Assembly: GCF_000974985.2 (NCBI RefSeq)
Contig: NZ_LAVA02000057.1
Location: 44,868 to 108,867 of the forward strand
Length of the DNA stretch: 64,000 bases
From: Streptomyces mangrovisoli
Lineage (GTDB): Bacteria > Actinomycetota > Actinomycetes > Streptomycetales > Streptomycetaceae
Reading direction: 5' to 3'
The notes under the pieces were generated by a model. That model saw only the letters and a list, made by a program, of their open reading frames with translations, was not told the DNA's origin and ran no database searches. Positions 51,944-60,685 of the stretch are shown one piece after another; the stretch's first letter is position 1; every line of letters starts with the position of its first letter. The position numbers and the translations under genes were made by a program.

Positions 51944-53392
51944 GTGGGCATCCGCCGACCCGCCATCTCGACCGCCGTAGCCGCCGCCCTGATCGGCACC
52001 TTCAGCGTACCGATCATCGCCGGTGCGGCCTCCGCCGAGAACGGCACCGCCACCGTGCGCGAGGACTTCAACGGCGACGGATACGAGGACGTCGCCATCG
52101 CCGCTCCCCTCGCCAAGGTCGCCGGCCACACCAAGGCCGGTTACGTCGCGATCAGTTACGGCTCGGCCGACGGCCTCAAGCCGGCCCGCACCACGGTCAT
52201 CAGCCAGGACACCCCGGGTGTTCCCGGCCCTGCCGCCGACGACGCGGCGTTCGGCTACCTCATGACCGCCGGCGACCTGGACGGCGACGGCCTGACCGAC
52301 CTCGCCCTCGTGGCCCACGGCTACCGGTCCGAGGACAACACCAGTGGCTCGGTGATCATCCTCTGGGGCCGTAAGTCCGGTATCTCCGGCCAGGACGCGG
52401 TCCGCGTCCCGGCACCCTCCGGCGCCACCGTCGGCGACGACCTCACCGCGGGCGACTTCGACGGGGACGGCCACCTCGACCTGTTCATGAGCCGCAACGA
52501 GGAGTACGACGACCACGACGTCCTCTACGGCCCCTTCGACCGCGACGGCTCCCCCGCCCGCGAGCAGACGCTGACGGTCTACAGCACCGACAACTTCATC
52601 AACACCACCGCCGCGGGCGACTTCAACGGCGACGGCATCGAGGACCTCGCCACGTTCTACGTCTACGAGGACCACGCCGAGGGCGGCAAGCTCTGGCTCG
52701 GCACCCCGCAGGGTCTGTCGACCGTCCCGCAGCGGCTGCCCTCCGCGGCCAGCACCGCCGTCGGCGACTTCGACCAGGACGGCTACGCCGACCTCGCCAC
52801 CCGCCTCTACCTCGACAACGACACCGAGACGGAAGACTCCGGCACCGTCAGGATCTACTACGGCTCGCCGGCCGGCCCCAGCCAGACCCGTACGCAGACC
52901 ATCACCCAGAACACCGCCGGCGTGCCCGGCGTCGACGAGGTCGGCGACGCCTTCGGACGGCGCATGAGCACCGGCGACGTCAACGGCGACGGCTACCCCG
53001 ACCTGGCCGTCGGCGTGCCCGGCGAGGCCATCGGCACCCGGGACGAGGCCGGCTCCGTCGTCCTCCTCAAGGGCGGCAAGAACGGCCTCACCGGCACGGG
53101 CGCGCAGGCCTTCCACCAGGACACCGCGGGCGTGCCGGGTGTCGTGGAGGCGGGCGACCGATTCGGCTGGGCGGTGCGGCTGCTGGACATGACCGGTGAC
53201 GGCAAGGCGGATCTGGTCGCGGGCGCCCCCGGTGAGGACCTCGGCCTGGTCGTGGACGGGGGCGCGGCATGGCTGCTGCCCGGCACGGCCGGCGGCCTCA
53301 CCGCCACCGGCTCCGTCACGCTGAACCCGATGGACCTCGGGGCACCGGCCACGCAGGCGGAGTTCGGATACGACCTCGACAAGGACAACTGA
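51944..53392 (+). CDS. Secreted FG-GAP/integrin-alpha-like repeat protein
   Basis: A 482-residue exported protein. Signal peptide about 1-31 (ends GAASA). The rest has about seven FG-GAP repeats, each with a calcium-binding DxNGDGxxD or DxDGDGxxD loop (DFNGDGYEDV, DLDGDGLTDL, DFDGDGHLDL, DFNGDGIEDL, DVNGDGYPDL), forming a beta-propeller. GTG 51944 has the strong site AAGGAGGA; an upstream ATG in frame would add 13 residues. Probably binds ligands or surfaces; common in Streptomyces. Confidence 0.9.
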   Translation: MGIRRPAISTAVAAALIGTFSVPIIAGAASAENGTATVREDFNGDGYEDVAIAAPLAKVAGHTKAGYVAISYGSADGLKPARTTVISQDTPGVPGPAADDAAFGYLMTAGDLDGDGLTDLALVAHGYRSEDNTSGSVIILWGRKSGISGQDAVRVPAPSGATVGDDLTAGDFDGDGHLDLFMSRNEEYDDHDVLYGPFDRDGSPAREQTLTVYSTDNFINTTAAGDFNGDGIEDLATFYVYEDHAEGGKLWLGTPQGLSTVPQRLPSAASTAVGDFDQDGYADLATRLYLDNDTETEDSGTVRIYYGSPAGPSQTRTQTITQNTAGVPGVDEVGDAFGRRMSTGDVNGDGYPDLAVGVPGEAIGTRDEAGSVVLLKGGKNGLTGTGAQAFHQDTAGVPGVVEAGDRFGWAVRLLDMTGDGKADLVAGAPGEDLGLVVDGGAAWLLPGTAGGLTATGSVTLNPMDLGAPATQAEFGYDLDKDN

Positions 53393-53467
53393 CAGGGCAG
53401 CCCACCTGGGTGTTCGCCCGACTGACCCGATAGGGTGAGGGCAGGTGTGCCGGGAAGTCTGGTCGGC

Positions 53468-53488
53468 CGGAAGCCGGAGCGGCTTCCG
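53468..53488 (+). promoter_or_regulatory. Leader hairpin before the antiporter gene
   Basis: CGGAAGCC and GGCTTCCG form an 8-bp stem with a 5-base loop, ending about seven bases before the ribosome binding site. It could affect translation initiation. Confidence 0.4.
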
Positions 53489-53506
53489 ACATTCCAGGGG
53501 GACGGC

Positions 53507-55081
53507 ATGCGCAGCGTCGGTACGGTTCTGGCCCTGGTGGTCCTCGCCACGGTGGTGGCCACCTTCGCGCGCCGCTGGCGCATCCCCGCCCCCTCCCTCC
53601 TCGTGGTCGCCGGCCTGGCCGTGGCCCTGCTGCCGGGCACCCCGCGGATCGAGATCAGCCCGGAGGTCATCGGGCTGGTCGTCCTGCCACCGCTGCTGTA
53701 CGCGAGCGCCGAGGACATGCCGTGGCGGGAACTGCGCGCCGTGTGGAAACCGGTCGGGGTCCTCGCCATCGGCCTGGTGCTGGCGTCGGCCGCCGCGGTG
53801 GCCGCCGTGGCCACCTGGCTGACCCCGTTGTCCTGGCAGATGGCGTTCGTCCTCGGCGCGGTGCTGTCCAGCACCGACCCGGTGGCGGTGACGGCGCTCG
53901 GCCGCAGGCTCGCCCTCCCGCCCCGGGTGCAGGTCCTGGTGCAGGCGGAGAGTCTGTTCAACGACGCCACCTCCCTGGTGCTGGTCCGGGTGGCGGCGGG
54001 CATCGCCATCGCCTCGACCGCCCCCGACTGGGGTGCGGCAGGCGGCGAGTTCGTGCTGCTCGCGGGCGGCGGCACGGTGATCGGGGCCGCGCTGGCCGGG
54101 GTGGTCGCGCTGATCCGGCGCCGTACCGAGGATCCGGTCCTGGAGACGGTGATCGCCCTGGTCACCCCGTACGCCGCCTATCTCGTCGCGGAGGCCGCGG
54201 GAACCTCCGGAGTGACCTCCTGCGTGGTGGCGGGGATCGTCCTGGGCGGCCGCGGCGACCGCCTCACCAGCGCCCGCATCCGGCTCCAACTGCACGCCGT
54301 CTACGGCACGGTCGTCTTCCTGCTGGAGAGTGTCGTCTTCAGTCTCATCGGTCTGGCCCTGCCCTCGCAGGTGCGGGCCCTGGTGGACGGTGACGGCGCC
54401 TGGCCGCTGTACGCCCTCGGTGTCGCCGCCACACTCGTCGCGGTACGCCTGCTGTGGCTGGCACCGCTGTCGGCGGTCGTCCAGCGCAAGGGCGGGATCG
54501 GCCGCCCGAACTGGCGGATCCCGATGGTGCTGACCTGGGCGGGTACGCGCGGGGTCATGCCGCTGGCCGCCGCGCTGTCCATCCCGGAGGTCGCGCGGAA
54601 CGGCACGCCGCTCGGCGAGCGGCCGCTGGTGCTGGTGCTCACCACCTCGGTCGTGGTCGTCACGCTGGTGGTGCAGGGTTTCACCCTCGCCCCGGTGGTC
54701 CGCGCCTCCGGCATCGCCCTGGAGCCCGCGCACACCGCGCGCGAGGAGGCCGAGGCCCACTCCCGGATCGCCCGCGCCGGCCTCTCCCGCCTGGAGGAAC
54801 TGGGGGAGGCGGAGGCCGTACCCGCGGTCGTCCTCGACCGGCTGCGCCGGGGTCTGGTCGCCCGGATCGACGACGCCCGCGACCGGCTCTCCGGCAACGA
54901 CGGCGCCGCCGGGGCCGTCGAGTCCACGGACCAGGTCTACCGGCAGCTCCGCCGCGACCTGATCGTCGTCGAGTCGGCCGAGTTGCAGCGCCTGTACGAC
55001 ACCCACCGCATCAGCGACACCAGCCGCCGCAAGCTGCAGCGCACCCTGGACCTCGAGGAGGCCAGGCTGACGGACTCCTGA
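53507..55081 (+). CDS. Na+/H+ antiporter (CPA1/NhaP type)
   Basis: A 524-residue protein with about 12 helices and a cytosolic helical tail. The ion site is SSTDPVAVTAL (Asp124) and ESLFNDATSLVL (Asn152, Asp153), the CPA1 ND motif. It exchanges Na+ or K+ for H+. ATG 53507 has AGGGGGA upstream; an upstream start in the same frame is unlikely. The tail (about 405-524) is charged and likely regulatory. Confidence 0.92.
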   Translation: MRSVGTVLALVVLATVVATFARRWRIPAPSLLVVAGLAVALLPGTPRIEISPEVIGLVVLPPLLYASAEDMPWRELRAVWKPVGVLAIGLVLASAAAVAAVATWLTPLSWQMAFVLGAVLSSTDPVAVTALGRRLALPPRVQVLVQAESLFNDATSLVLVRVAAGIAIASTAPDWGAAGGEFVLLAGGGTVIGAALAGVVALIRRRTEDPVLETVIALVTPYAAYLVAEAAGTSGVTSCVVAGIVLGGRGDRLTSARIRLQLHAVYGTVVFLLESVVFSLIGLALPSQVRALVDGDGAWPLYALGVAATLVAVRLLWLAPLSAVVQRKGGIGRPNWRIPMVLTWAGTRGVMPLAAALSIPEVARNGTPLGERPLVLVLTTSVVVVTLVVQGFTLAPVVRASGIALEPAHTAREEAEAHSRIARAGLSRLEELGEAEAVPAVVLDRLRRGLVARIDDARDRLSGNDGAAGAVESTDQVYRQLRRDLIVVESAELQRLYDTHRISDTSRRKLQRTLDLEEARLTDS

Positions 55082-55134
55082 CCTCGCCCGGCCCCCGTCC
55101 GGCACCGTCTTCGACGGACCTCGGGCGCGCGGCG

Positions 55135-55488
55135 TCAGGGGAACTCGTGCACCACCTGGATCTCGCCGACGATATGGGCGTTGAAGTCGTCCAGGTCCTC
55201 GGCCGGAACCCAGAGTTCGAGGATGGTCCGGCCGCCGGCCTGCTGGACGGGGTACCGGCTCACGAAGTCCGACTCGACCTCGAAGCGCGTGACATAGCCG
55301 GCTCCGCTGTGCTTCACGTTCCAGTCCCGCGCGATCCTGATGGCGTAGTCCTCGTCGAGGACCGGGTAGAAGATCGGCTGCTCCGGCAGGCGAGGCGGCC
55401 AGGCACGCCAGTCGAGCTCACGCACGAGAGCGAGCTCCTTGGGGCCGGTCGGGCGCCAGAGGGTCGTCGTCGGGTTGCGGCCGGTCAT
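55135..55488 (-). CDS. Small conserved hypothetical protein
   Basis: A 117-residue protein of unknown function. It begins NPTTTLWRPTGPKELALVRELDWRAWPP and has conserved aromatic and charged residues (FYPVLDEDYAIRIARDWNV, LELWVPAEDLDDFNAHIVG), so it looks folded and conserved. Small proteins of this kind are often annotated as ADP-ribosylation/crystallin J1, which I do not support from motifs. ATG 55488 is chosen with AAGG eight bases upstream; ATG 55494 is an alternative. Confidence 0.7.
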   Translation of the reverse strand: MTGRNPTTTLWRPTGPKELALVRELDWRAWPPRLPEQPIFYPVLDEDYAIRIARDWNVKHSGAGYVTRFEVESDFVSRYPVQQAGGRTILELWVPAEDLDDFNAHIVGEIQVVHEFP

Positions 55489-55616
55489 CTGCATCGCCTT
55501 CTGGACGGGGGCCGTGCCGGTGCGGCGGGTGGCCCGGGGACCGGACCCTACCGGTGGCCCGAAGCCGGCAGCCACCGGGTTTCCCGCCCTCGGCCGGCTC
55601 CGTGACCGGCGCCGTC

Positions 55617-56483
55617 TCAGCGCCGCCCGCTCCCGGCGCCCTGCGAATTCCCGTTGCGGCCCGCGGACTTCAGTGCGTCGAGGAACAGCGCCCCGGCCAG
55701 GAGTCCCGCGCTGCCGCGGGGGCTCCAGCCACGCGCCCGCAGGGCCTCGTCCAGTGCGGCGAGCGCCGCGGCGCCGGCCGGGGTCGCGGTGCCCCCCGCC
55801 TCCAGAACCGCCTGGACCTCGCTGTGCACCTGGCGCAGGCCCGACGGACCGGCCGTGTGGAGGAGTTCGCTGTCGCGCAGGCTGGCCATCACGGCGAGGA
55901 GGGCGTCGAGGCGTGCCTGGGTCTCGGGGGCACCGGATCTGCGCGTGGCGGTGAGGACGTGGAGGGCGCGGCGTACGTGCGGGAAGCCCGCGCGTGCCTC
56001 GCCGCGGGCGCCGGCGGCGCCGTACCGCACCGACATGGCCGAGCCGTGCGAGGGACGGTGCGGGGCGCCGGGGTCGGGGTGTGCGGCGATCCGCCGGACG
56101 GTGGCCGTGATGTCGTCGCTGCCCGTGGAGGGGGTGAGGGCGGCGCCGGCCACGAGCAGGCCGAGGGTCCACAGCGCTCCGCGGTGGCCGCCGCCGGCCA
56201 GCCGCAGGGAGTGCTCGGTGCAGCGTCCGATCGCCCCGAGTTCGGCGCGCAGCGCCGCGCTCGGCTCCCCGGTGCGGCGTGCGGCGGCGGCCATCGCGGT
56301 CAGTCCGGAGGTCATGGCCCCGGCCGACCAGCGCAGGGCGTGGTGGTCGTGGCCGGTGACCCGGGCGGCGGGGTCGCGCGGGTCGGGCAGTCCTGGCTTG
56401 GGGGCCAGGTCGAGTTGGTCGGTCAGCGCGGACACGGCGGTCTCGGCGAGCCGGCGGTCCCGGGGCGTGAACATGGTCATCAT
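55617..56483 (-). CDS. Triphosphoribosyl-dephospho-CoA synthase (CitG/MdcB-like)
   Basis: A 288-residue protein with the CitG/MdcB pattern: DLAPKPGLPDPRDPAA, GGGHRGALWTLGLLVAGAAL and YGAAGARGEARAGFPHVRRAL. The family makes the prosthetic group of citrate lyase or malonate decarboxylase from dephospho-CoA and ATP. No citrate lyase or malonate decarboxylase genes are seen here, so its partner is elsewhere in the genome or its role differs. ATG 56483 begins a run of Met codons. Confidence 0.85.
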   Translation of the reverse strand: MMTMFTPRDRRLAETAVSALTDQLDLAPKPGLPDPRDPAARVTGHDHHALRWSAGAMTSGLTAMAAAARRTGEPSAALRAELGAIGRCTEHSLRLAGGGHRGALWTLGLLVAGAALTPSTGSDDITATVRRIAAHPDPGAPHRPSHGSAMSVRYGAAGARGEARAGFPHVRRALHVLTATRRSGAPETQARLDALLAVMASLRDSELLHTAGPSGLRQVHSEVQAVLEAGGTATPAGAAALAALDEALRARGWSPRGSAGLLAGALFLDALKSAGRNGNSQGAGSGRR

Positions 56484-56558
56484 GGCGACTGCGTGTCCGG
56501 CTGGATGGGGGCGGAGGTGCGGTCAGGGGGCGGTGCGCGGCACCGGCCGAGGGTGCGG

Positions 56559-57518
56559 CTACGCCGTCGCCGAGGGTGAGGGCGCGGGTGAACCGCCGCC
56601 GGGGAAGCCCCCGTCGTCGCCGTCGTGGGTGGCGTCCGGGTCGACGCCCACGGTGATGAACGCGCGGACTCCCCTGCCGATCCGCCTCTTGTCGTAGTGC
56701 AGCGTCAGCAGGCCGCCGGTGGCGCCGCTCTGGTCGTACAGCATGTCCTCGGTGAGGGTGACACGGGTGACGGTGCTGGTGGAGTACGGCGTCAGCTCGG
56801 CGGCGGCCAGGACCGCTTCCTCCTCGAAGTAGAACTGGCCGGTGTGGCAGGTGTGTCCGCCCTCGTAGCCGCCCTCGGTCCAGGCGCCGCCGACGTGCAC
56901 CTTGGTGTGGATGTGCACCGCCCGGCCCTGGTACCAGCCGGGGAGGACGGTCTGGAAGCGGACTCTTCCCTGGTGGTCGGTGCGCCAGGTGCCGCGCAGG
57001 TACCGCGTGTCGTCGGTGGGCTCCTGGTGACCGCCACCCCCGCCGCCGCCACCGGGACCGCCGGTGGGTGTGTCGGTGGGGCTGTCGGTCGGACCGCCGG
57101 TGGGGCCGCCGCCCGAGCCGCCGCCGGAGCCGGTGGACTCGTATCCGGAGTAGACGCCGAGCGCGTCGCAGTGCCAGATGTCGACGGCCGCGTTCCGCAG
57201 CGGCCGGCAGGTCTCGGAGTCGATCACCTTGATGTTCAGCGCGAGCCGGATGCCCGGCTTGCCCTCGGTGACGTTCGTACGGAGCTTGTCGGCGTCGATG
57301 TAGTACGGACCCTCGATCGACTCCGAGGTCAGCCGGTAGCAGACCTCACCCGTGGTGCTCGTCGAGTCGGCGGTGCCGGCCGGTGCCGCCTCGGCGACGG
57401 CGTTCGTGGCGAGCAGACCTCCCGCGCCGGCCCCGGCCACCACGGCACCGCCCGCGGCGAGCACGCGGCGGCGGGACGCGGTGCCGTCGGGGCGCACGTC
57501 TTCCTGAGTCATCGTCAT
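56559..57518 (-). CDS. Tat-exported intradiol dioxygenase
   Basis: A 319-residue protein with a Tat signal (SRRRVLAAGG). It has the protocatechuate-dioxygenase-like fold with Fe(III) ligands Tyr123 (DALGVY), Tyr196 (PGWYQGR), His202 and His204 (VHIHTKV), the pattern of the secreted subfamily. Between residues about 129 and 164 is a Gly/Pro/Thr-rich insert not seen in typical members. It should open catechols outside the cell. ATG 57518 has GGAG four bases upstream. It lies downstream of the histidine kinase/response regulator operon on the same strand. Confidence 0.88.
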   Translation of the reverse strand: MTMTQEDVRPDGTASRRRVLAAGGAVVAGAGAGGLLATNAVAEAAPAGTADSTSTTGEVCYRLTSESIEGPYYIDADKLRTNVTEGKPGIRLALNIKVIDSETCRPLRNAAVDIWHCDALGVYSGYESTGSGGGSGGGPTGGPTDSPTDTPTGGPGGGGGGGGHQEPTDDTRYLRGTWRTDHQGRVRFQTVLPGWYQGRAVHIHTKVHVGGAWTEGGYEGGHTCHTGQFYFEEEAVLAAAELTPYSTSTVTRVTLTEDMLYDQSGATGGLLTLHYDKRRIGRGVRAFITVGVDPDATHDGDDGGFPGGGSPAPSPSATA

Positions 57519-57659
57519 CCACTCCCTTCACGGGCGGCGGTCTGCGGCGACCGGCCTCGAGACACTCACTGTGCGGGGCGGACCTGAGGCGCAGCTGAAA
57601 CGGGTGTGGCGGATGGGGAATTCGAGCCATCGGCGACGACCGCCTACCGCGGGTCCGGC

Positions 57660-59174
57660 TCAGGAGTCCCCTTCCGGCGACGCCGGGTGCCCCTCGACCG
57701 GATGCCCGGTCAGCGGCAGCACCACCGTGAACTCCGTGTCCCCCGGCGCGCTGCGCACGTCGATCCGGCCCCCGTGCGCCCGGGTGATCGCGGCGGCTAT
57801 GGCGAGTCCGAGGCCGGTGCCGCCCGGCCGGCCGGCGGTCCGGGTGCGGGAGGCGTCGGCGCGGGTGAAGCGTTCGAAGACCGAGGGCAGCAGCGCGGCC
57901 GGGATGCCGGGGCCGTCGTCGTGGACGTGTATCTCGCACCGGTCGCGGGAGGCCACGGCGGTCACGCCGATGTGCGTGCCGGGCGGTGTGTGCGCCTGCG
58001 CGTTGGCCAGCAGATTGGCCAGCACCTGGTGGAGCCGCGCGTGGTCGCCGACCACGCTGACGGCGGGACCGAGCCGCAGCGCCACCTGCCACCGGTGGTC
58101 GTCCCCCGCCGCGCGGGCGTCCCATACGGCCTCGGCGACGAGGGTCGCCACGTTGACCTCGGCCCGTTCCAGCCGACGGCCCTCGTCGAGGCGGGCGAGC
58201 AGCAGCAGGTCCTCCACCAGGGCGGTCATGCGCGCCGACTGGGCGGACACGCGCCGCCAGGCCACCTCGGGCGCCGTCCTGGCGCTGCCCGCCGTCATGA
58301 GCTGGGCGTAGCCCGCGATCGAGGCCAGCGGGGTGCGCAGTTCGTGGCCGACGTCGGCCAGGAAGCGCCGCATCCGTTCCTCGGTGCGCTGCCGCCCGGC
58401 CAGCGACCTCTCCACGTGGTCGATCAGCCGGTTGAGGGCGGCCGCGACCTGCCCGGTCTCGGTGCCGGGGTCGGCGTCGCGCGGGGAGACCCGGCTCAGT
58501 CCGGTGATCTCGCCCCGGTCCAGGGGGACCCGGGCGACCTCCGCGGCGGTCGCGGCGACCCGGCTGAGCGGCCGCAGTTGCCGCCCGACCGTCACCGCGC
58601 AGATCCCTCCCGCGAGGACGAGCCCCGCCGCCGCGATGACCGTCTCCAGCATCACCAGGCGGCGGATCAGGCGCTCCCCCTCGGCCGTGGGCAGCCCCGC
58701 GACCACCGGAGTGCCTCCGTCGGACAGCGCGGTCAGCCGGTAGGTGCCGAGGCCTGGCACCACGCGCGTGTGCGGGGAGCCGTCCAGCGGGAGCGCGTCG
58801 AGCGCCGCGCACTGGGCGGCGGACAACTGCCGGCGGCGGCCGTGGTGGTCGACCACGCCGCCGACCAGGACGCGGCCGCGGAAGTCGGTGCGCGCGCCCA
58901 GCGTTCCGGCCGCCTGGCCGCGCAGTCGGAGGAACTGCACGCCCTGCGCGCCGCCGTTCCACACGTGCAGGACACCCTGACTGCGTTCGGCGGCCTCCAC
59001 GACCCGCTGGTCGAGGTCCCTGCGCAGGTACGCGCCCTGCACCAGCACGGTCGCCACGGACATGGCCGCGCAGACGACCGCCATGAGTACGGACAGGGAG
59101 AGCGCCAGACGCGTCCGCAGGGACCGGCCGCGCCCCCGTGCCGGACCCGCCCCGCCGGGAACCGGAGTCAGCAC
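57660..59174 (-). CDS. Sensor histidine kinase
   Basis: A 504-residue membrane kinase. TM1 is about 22-46 and TM2 about 176-198, with a sensor domain between. A HAMP region (199-255), the H-box FLADVGHELRTPLAS (His277), the N-box HQVLANLLANAQAH and G-boxes DDGPGIP and GTGLGL follow. It phosphorylates the response regulator next to it. GTG 59174 overlaps the regulator's end by seven bases. The signal and target are unknown; the adjacent intradiol dioxygenase may be a target. Confidence 0.9.
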   Translation of the reverse strand: MLTPVPGGAGPARGRGRSLRTRLALSLSVLMAVVCAAMSVATVLVQGAYLRRDLDQRVVEAAERSQGVLHVWNGGAQGVQFLRLRGQAAGTLGARTDFRGRVLVGGVVDHHGRRRQLSAAQCAALDALPLDGSPHTRVVPGLGTYRLTALSDGGTPVVAGLPTAEGERLIRRLVMLETVIAAAGLVLAGGICAVTVGRQLRPLSRVAATAAEVARVPLDRGEITGLSRVSPRDADPGTETGQVAAALNRLIDHVERSLAGRQRTEERMRRFLADVGHELRTPLASIAGYAQLMTAGSARTAPEVAWRRVSAQSARMTALVEDLLLLARLDEGRRLERAEVNVATLVAEAVWDARAAGDDHRWQVALRLGPAVSVVGDHARLHQVLANLLANAQAHTPPGTHIGVTAVASRDRCEIHVHDDGPGIPAALLPSVFERFTRADASRTRTAGRPGGTGLGLAIAAAITRAHGGRIDVRSAPGDTEFTVVLPLTGHPVEGHPASPEGDS

Positions 59175-59902
59175 GGTCCGGCCTCGGCCGCGCGTATGAC
59201 GTAGCCGGCCCCGCGTACCGTGTGGATCATCGGGGCCCGTCCTTTGTCGATCTTCGAGCGCAGGCCGTAGATGTACACCTCGACGAGGTTTCCCTCTCCG
59301 TCGAAGGAGCTGTTCCACACGTGCTCCAGCAGCTGACTCTTGCTCAGCACCTGGCGGGGGCGGCCGACCAGGAACCACAGCAGGTCGAACTCCTTGGCCG
59401 TGAGGGTGATCGGTGTCGTCCCGCGCCACACCTTGCGGCTGTGTCTGGACAGCGCCAGGTCGCCCAGTCTGCGTTCGCCGGGGTCGGCGTGCGCGGGGTC
59501 GCCGCCCGATCCGGCGCGGCGCAGCAGCCCGCGCAGCCGCAGCATCACCTCGTCCAGGGAGAAGGGTTTGGTCACGTAGTCGTCCGCGCCCGCCGACAGT
59601 CCGTCGAGGCGGTGCTCCAGCGCGTCCCGGGCGGTGAGCATGAGCACGGGCAGTTCGGCGTTGTCGTCGCGCAGTCGCCGTAGGACGTTCAGGCCGTCGA
59701 GGTCGGGCAGCATCCAGTCGAGTACGACGGCGTGCGGATCGCACTCCCGGGCCAGGCGCAGGGCGTCGTGACCGTCGTGCGCGCTGAAGGGCTGCCAGCC
59801 CGTCTCGGCGAAGGCCTCACTGAGCACGTGCGACAGTTCGGGCTCGTCGTCGACGATGAGGACCCGAACGGCGTTGCGGTGGAGGGTTCCCAGTTGAGTC
59901 AT
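59168..59902 (-). CDS. OmpR-family response regulator
   Basis: A 244-residue regulator. The receiver domain (about 12-123) has phosphoacceptor Asp62 (VVLDWMLPD) and the conserved VTKPFS lysine. The C-terminal winged-helix domain (about 150-240) has the trans-reg pattern (ITLTAKEFDLLWFLVGR, VEVYIYGLRSKID). ATG 59902 has a weak upstream site. It is coupled to the kinase gene. Confidence 0.92.
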   Translation of the reverse strand: MTQLGTLHRNAVRVLIVDDEPELSHVLSEAFAETGWQPFSAHDGHDALRLARECDPHAVVLDWMLPDLDGLNVLRRLRDDNAELPVLMLTARDALEHRLDGLSAGADDYVTKPFSLDEVMLRLRGLLRRAGSGGDPAHADPGERRLGDLALSRHSRKVWRGTTPITLTAKEFDLLWFLVGRPRQVLSKSQLLEHVWNSSFDGEGNLVEVYIYGLRSKIDKGRAPMIHTVRGAGYVIRAAEAGPC

Positions 59903-60041
59903 GCCCGCGAGGCTGCTCCGCGGCCCTGTCAGAACGCTGTGTACGCGCACGCCCGTGGCTCGATGGCTGCACCCGCAGGGCGACCCGGGAACCGGGCCGA
60001 CCCGGGCCACGACGGTCGGATGAACTCGCGGCCTCGGGTGC

Positions 60042-60614
60042 TCAGTTGTCGGTGGGCCGGTTCCGCAGCAACATGTCCAGGGAGTCGATGATCCAGTCCC
60101 AGGACTGCTGGGGGTCCGGCTTGCTGTGGTCGAAGCCGCCGGCCAGTTCCAGGCTGACGTAGCCGTGGAAGACGCTGCCGAGCATCCGTACCGCGTGCGT
60201 CTGGTCCGGCTCGGTCAGGTCGTAGCCGCGCAGGATCGCGCGTGTCATCTGCGCGTGCCGGACCCCGGCGCTGGCCGCGGCGGTGGCCGGATCGAGACGG
60301 AGCCGGGCGGCGTCGTAGCGGCCGGGGTGCTCGCGGGCGTAGGTGCGGTAGGCGTTCGCGAAGGCGGCCAGGGCGTCCTTGCCGGCGCGTCCGGCGAGGG
60401 CGTCGGCGACCCGGTCGGCGAGTTCCTCCAGGGCGAACAGGGCGATCCTGGTCCTGAGTTCCTGGGAGTTCTTCAGATGCGAGTACAGACTCGCGACCTT
60501 GACGTCGAACCGCCGGGCCAGCGCCGAGACGGTCACCTGCTCGAACCCGACCTCGTCGGCCAGTTCCGCACCGGCCAGGGTCAGCCGCTCCGGGGTCAGT
60601 CCCACTCTCACCAT
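60042..60614 (-). CDS. TetR-family regulator (WHG-domain type)
   Basis: A 190-residue TetR protein with HTH at about 18-60 (VTVSALARRFDVKVASLYSHL) and a C-terminal TetR_C_33-like domain containing VFHGYVSLELAGGFD. ATG 60614 has AGGAGG six bases upstream; earlier ATGs at 60620 and 60638 would overlap that site. It is divergent from the FBP gene, with a perfect dyad between them, so it is probably autoregulated. Confidence 0.9.
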   Translation of the reverse strand: MVRVGLTPERLTLAGAELADEVGFEQVTVSALARRFDVKVASLYSHLKNSQELRTRIALFALEELADRVADALAGRAGKDALAAFANAYRTYAREHPGRYDAARLRLDPATAAASAGVRHAQMTRAILRGYDLTEPDQTHAVRMLGSVFHGYVSLELAGGFDHSKPDPQQSWDWIIDSLDMLLRNRPTDN

Positions 60615-60648
60615 CAGCATCCTCCTGTCTGGCGACAACTATAAGGCA

Positions 60649-60671
60649 TTTGCCTAAAGCTTTTAGGCAAA
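60649..60671. promoter_or_regulatory. TetR operator between TetR and FBP genes
   Basis: TTTGCCTAAA-GCT-TTTAGGCAAA, a perfect 10-bp-arm dyad in a 71-bp divergent gap. It lies 15 bases before the FBP start and 35 bases before the TetR start, so it should block both promoters. Confidence 0.8.
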
Positions 60672-60685
60672 CTAGCCTGCCTTTC

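Noticed and set aside
51893..55105. 1070-residue minus-strand open frame
   Set aside because: It is antisense to the FG-GAP and antiporter genes, has no domain logic and follows the GC-biased shadow pattern.
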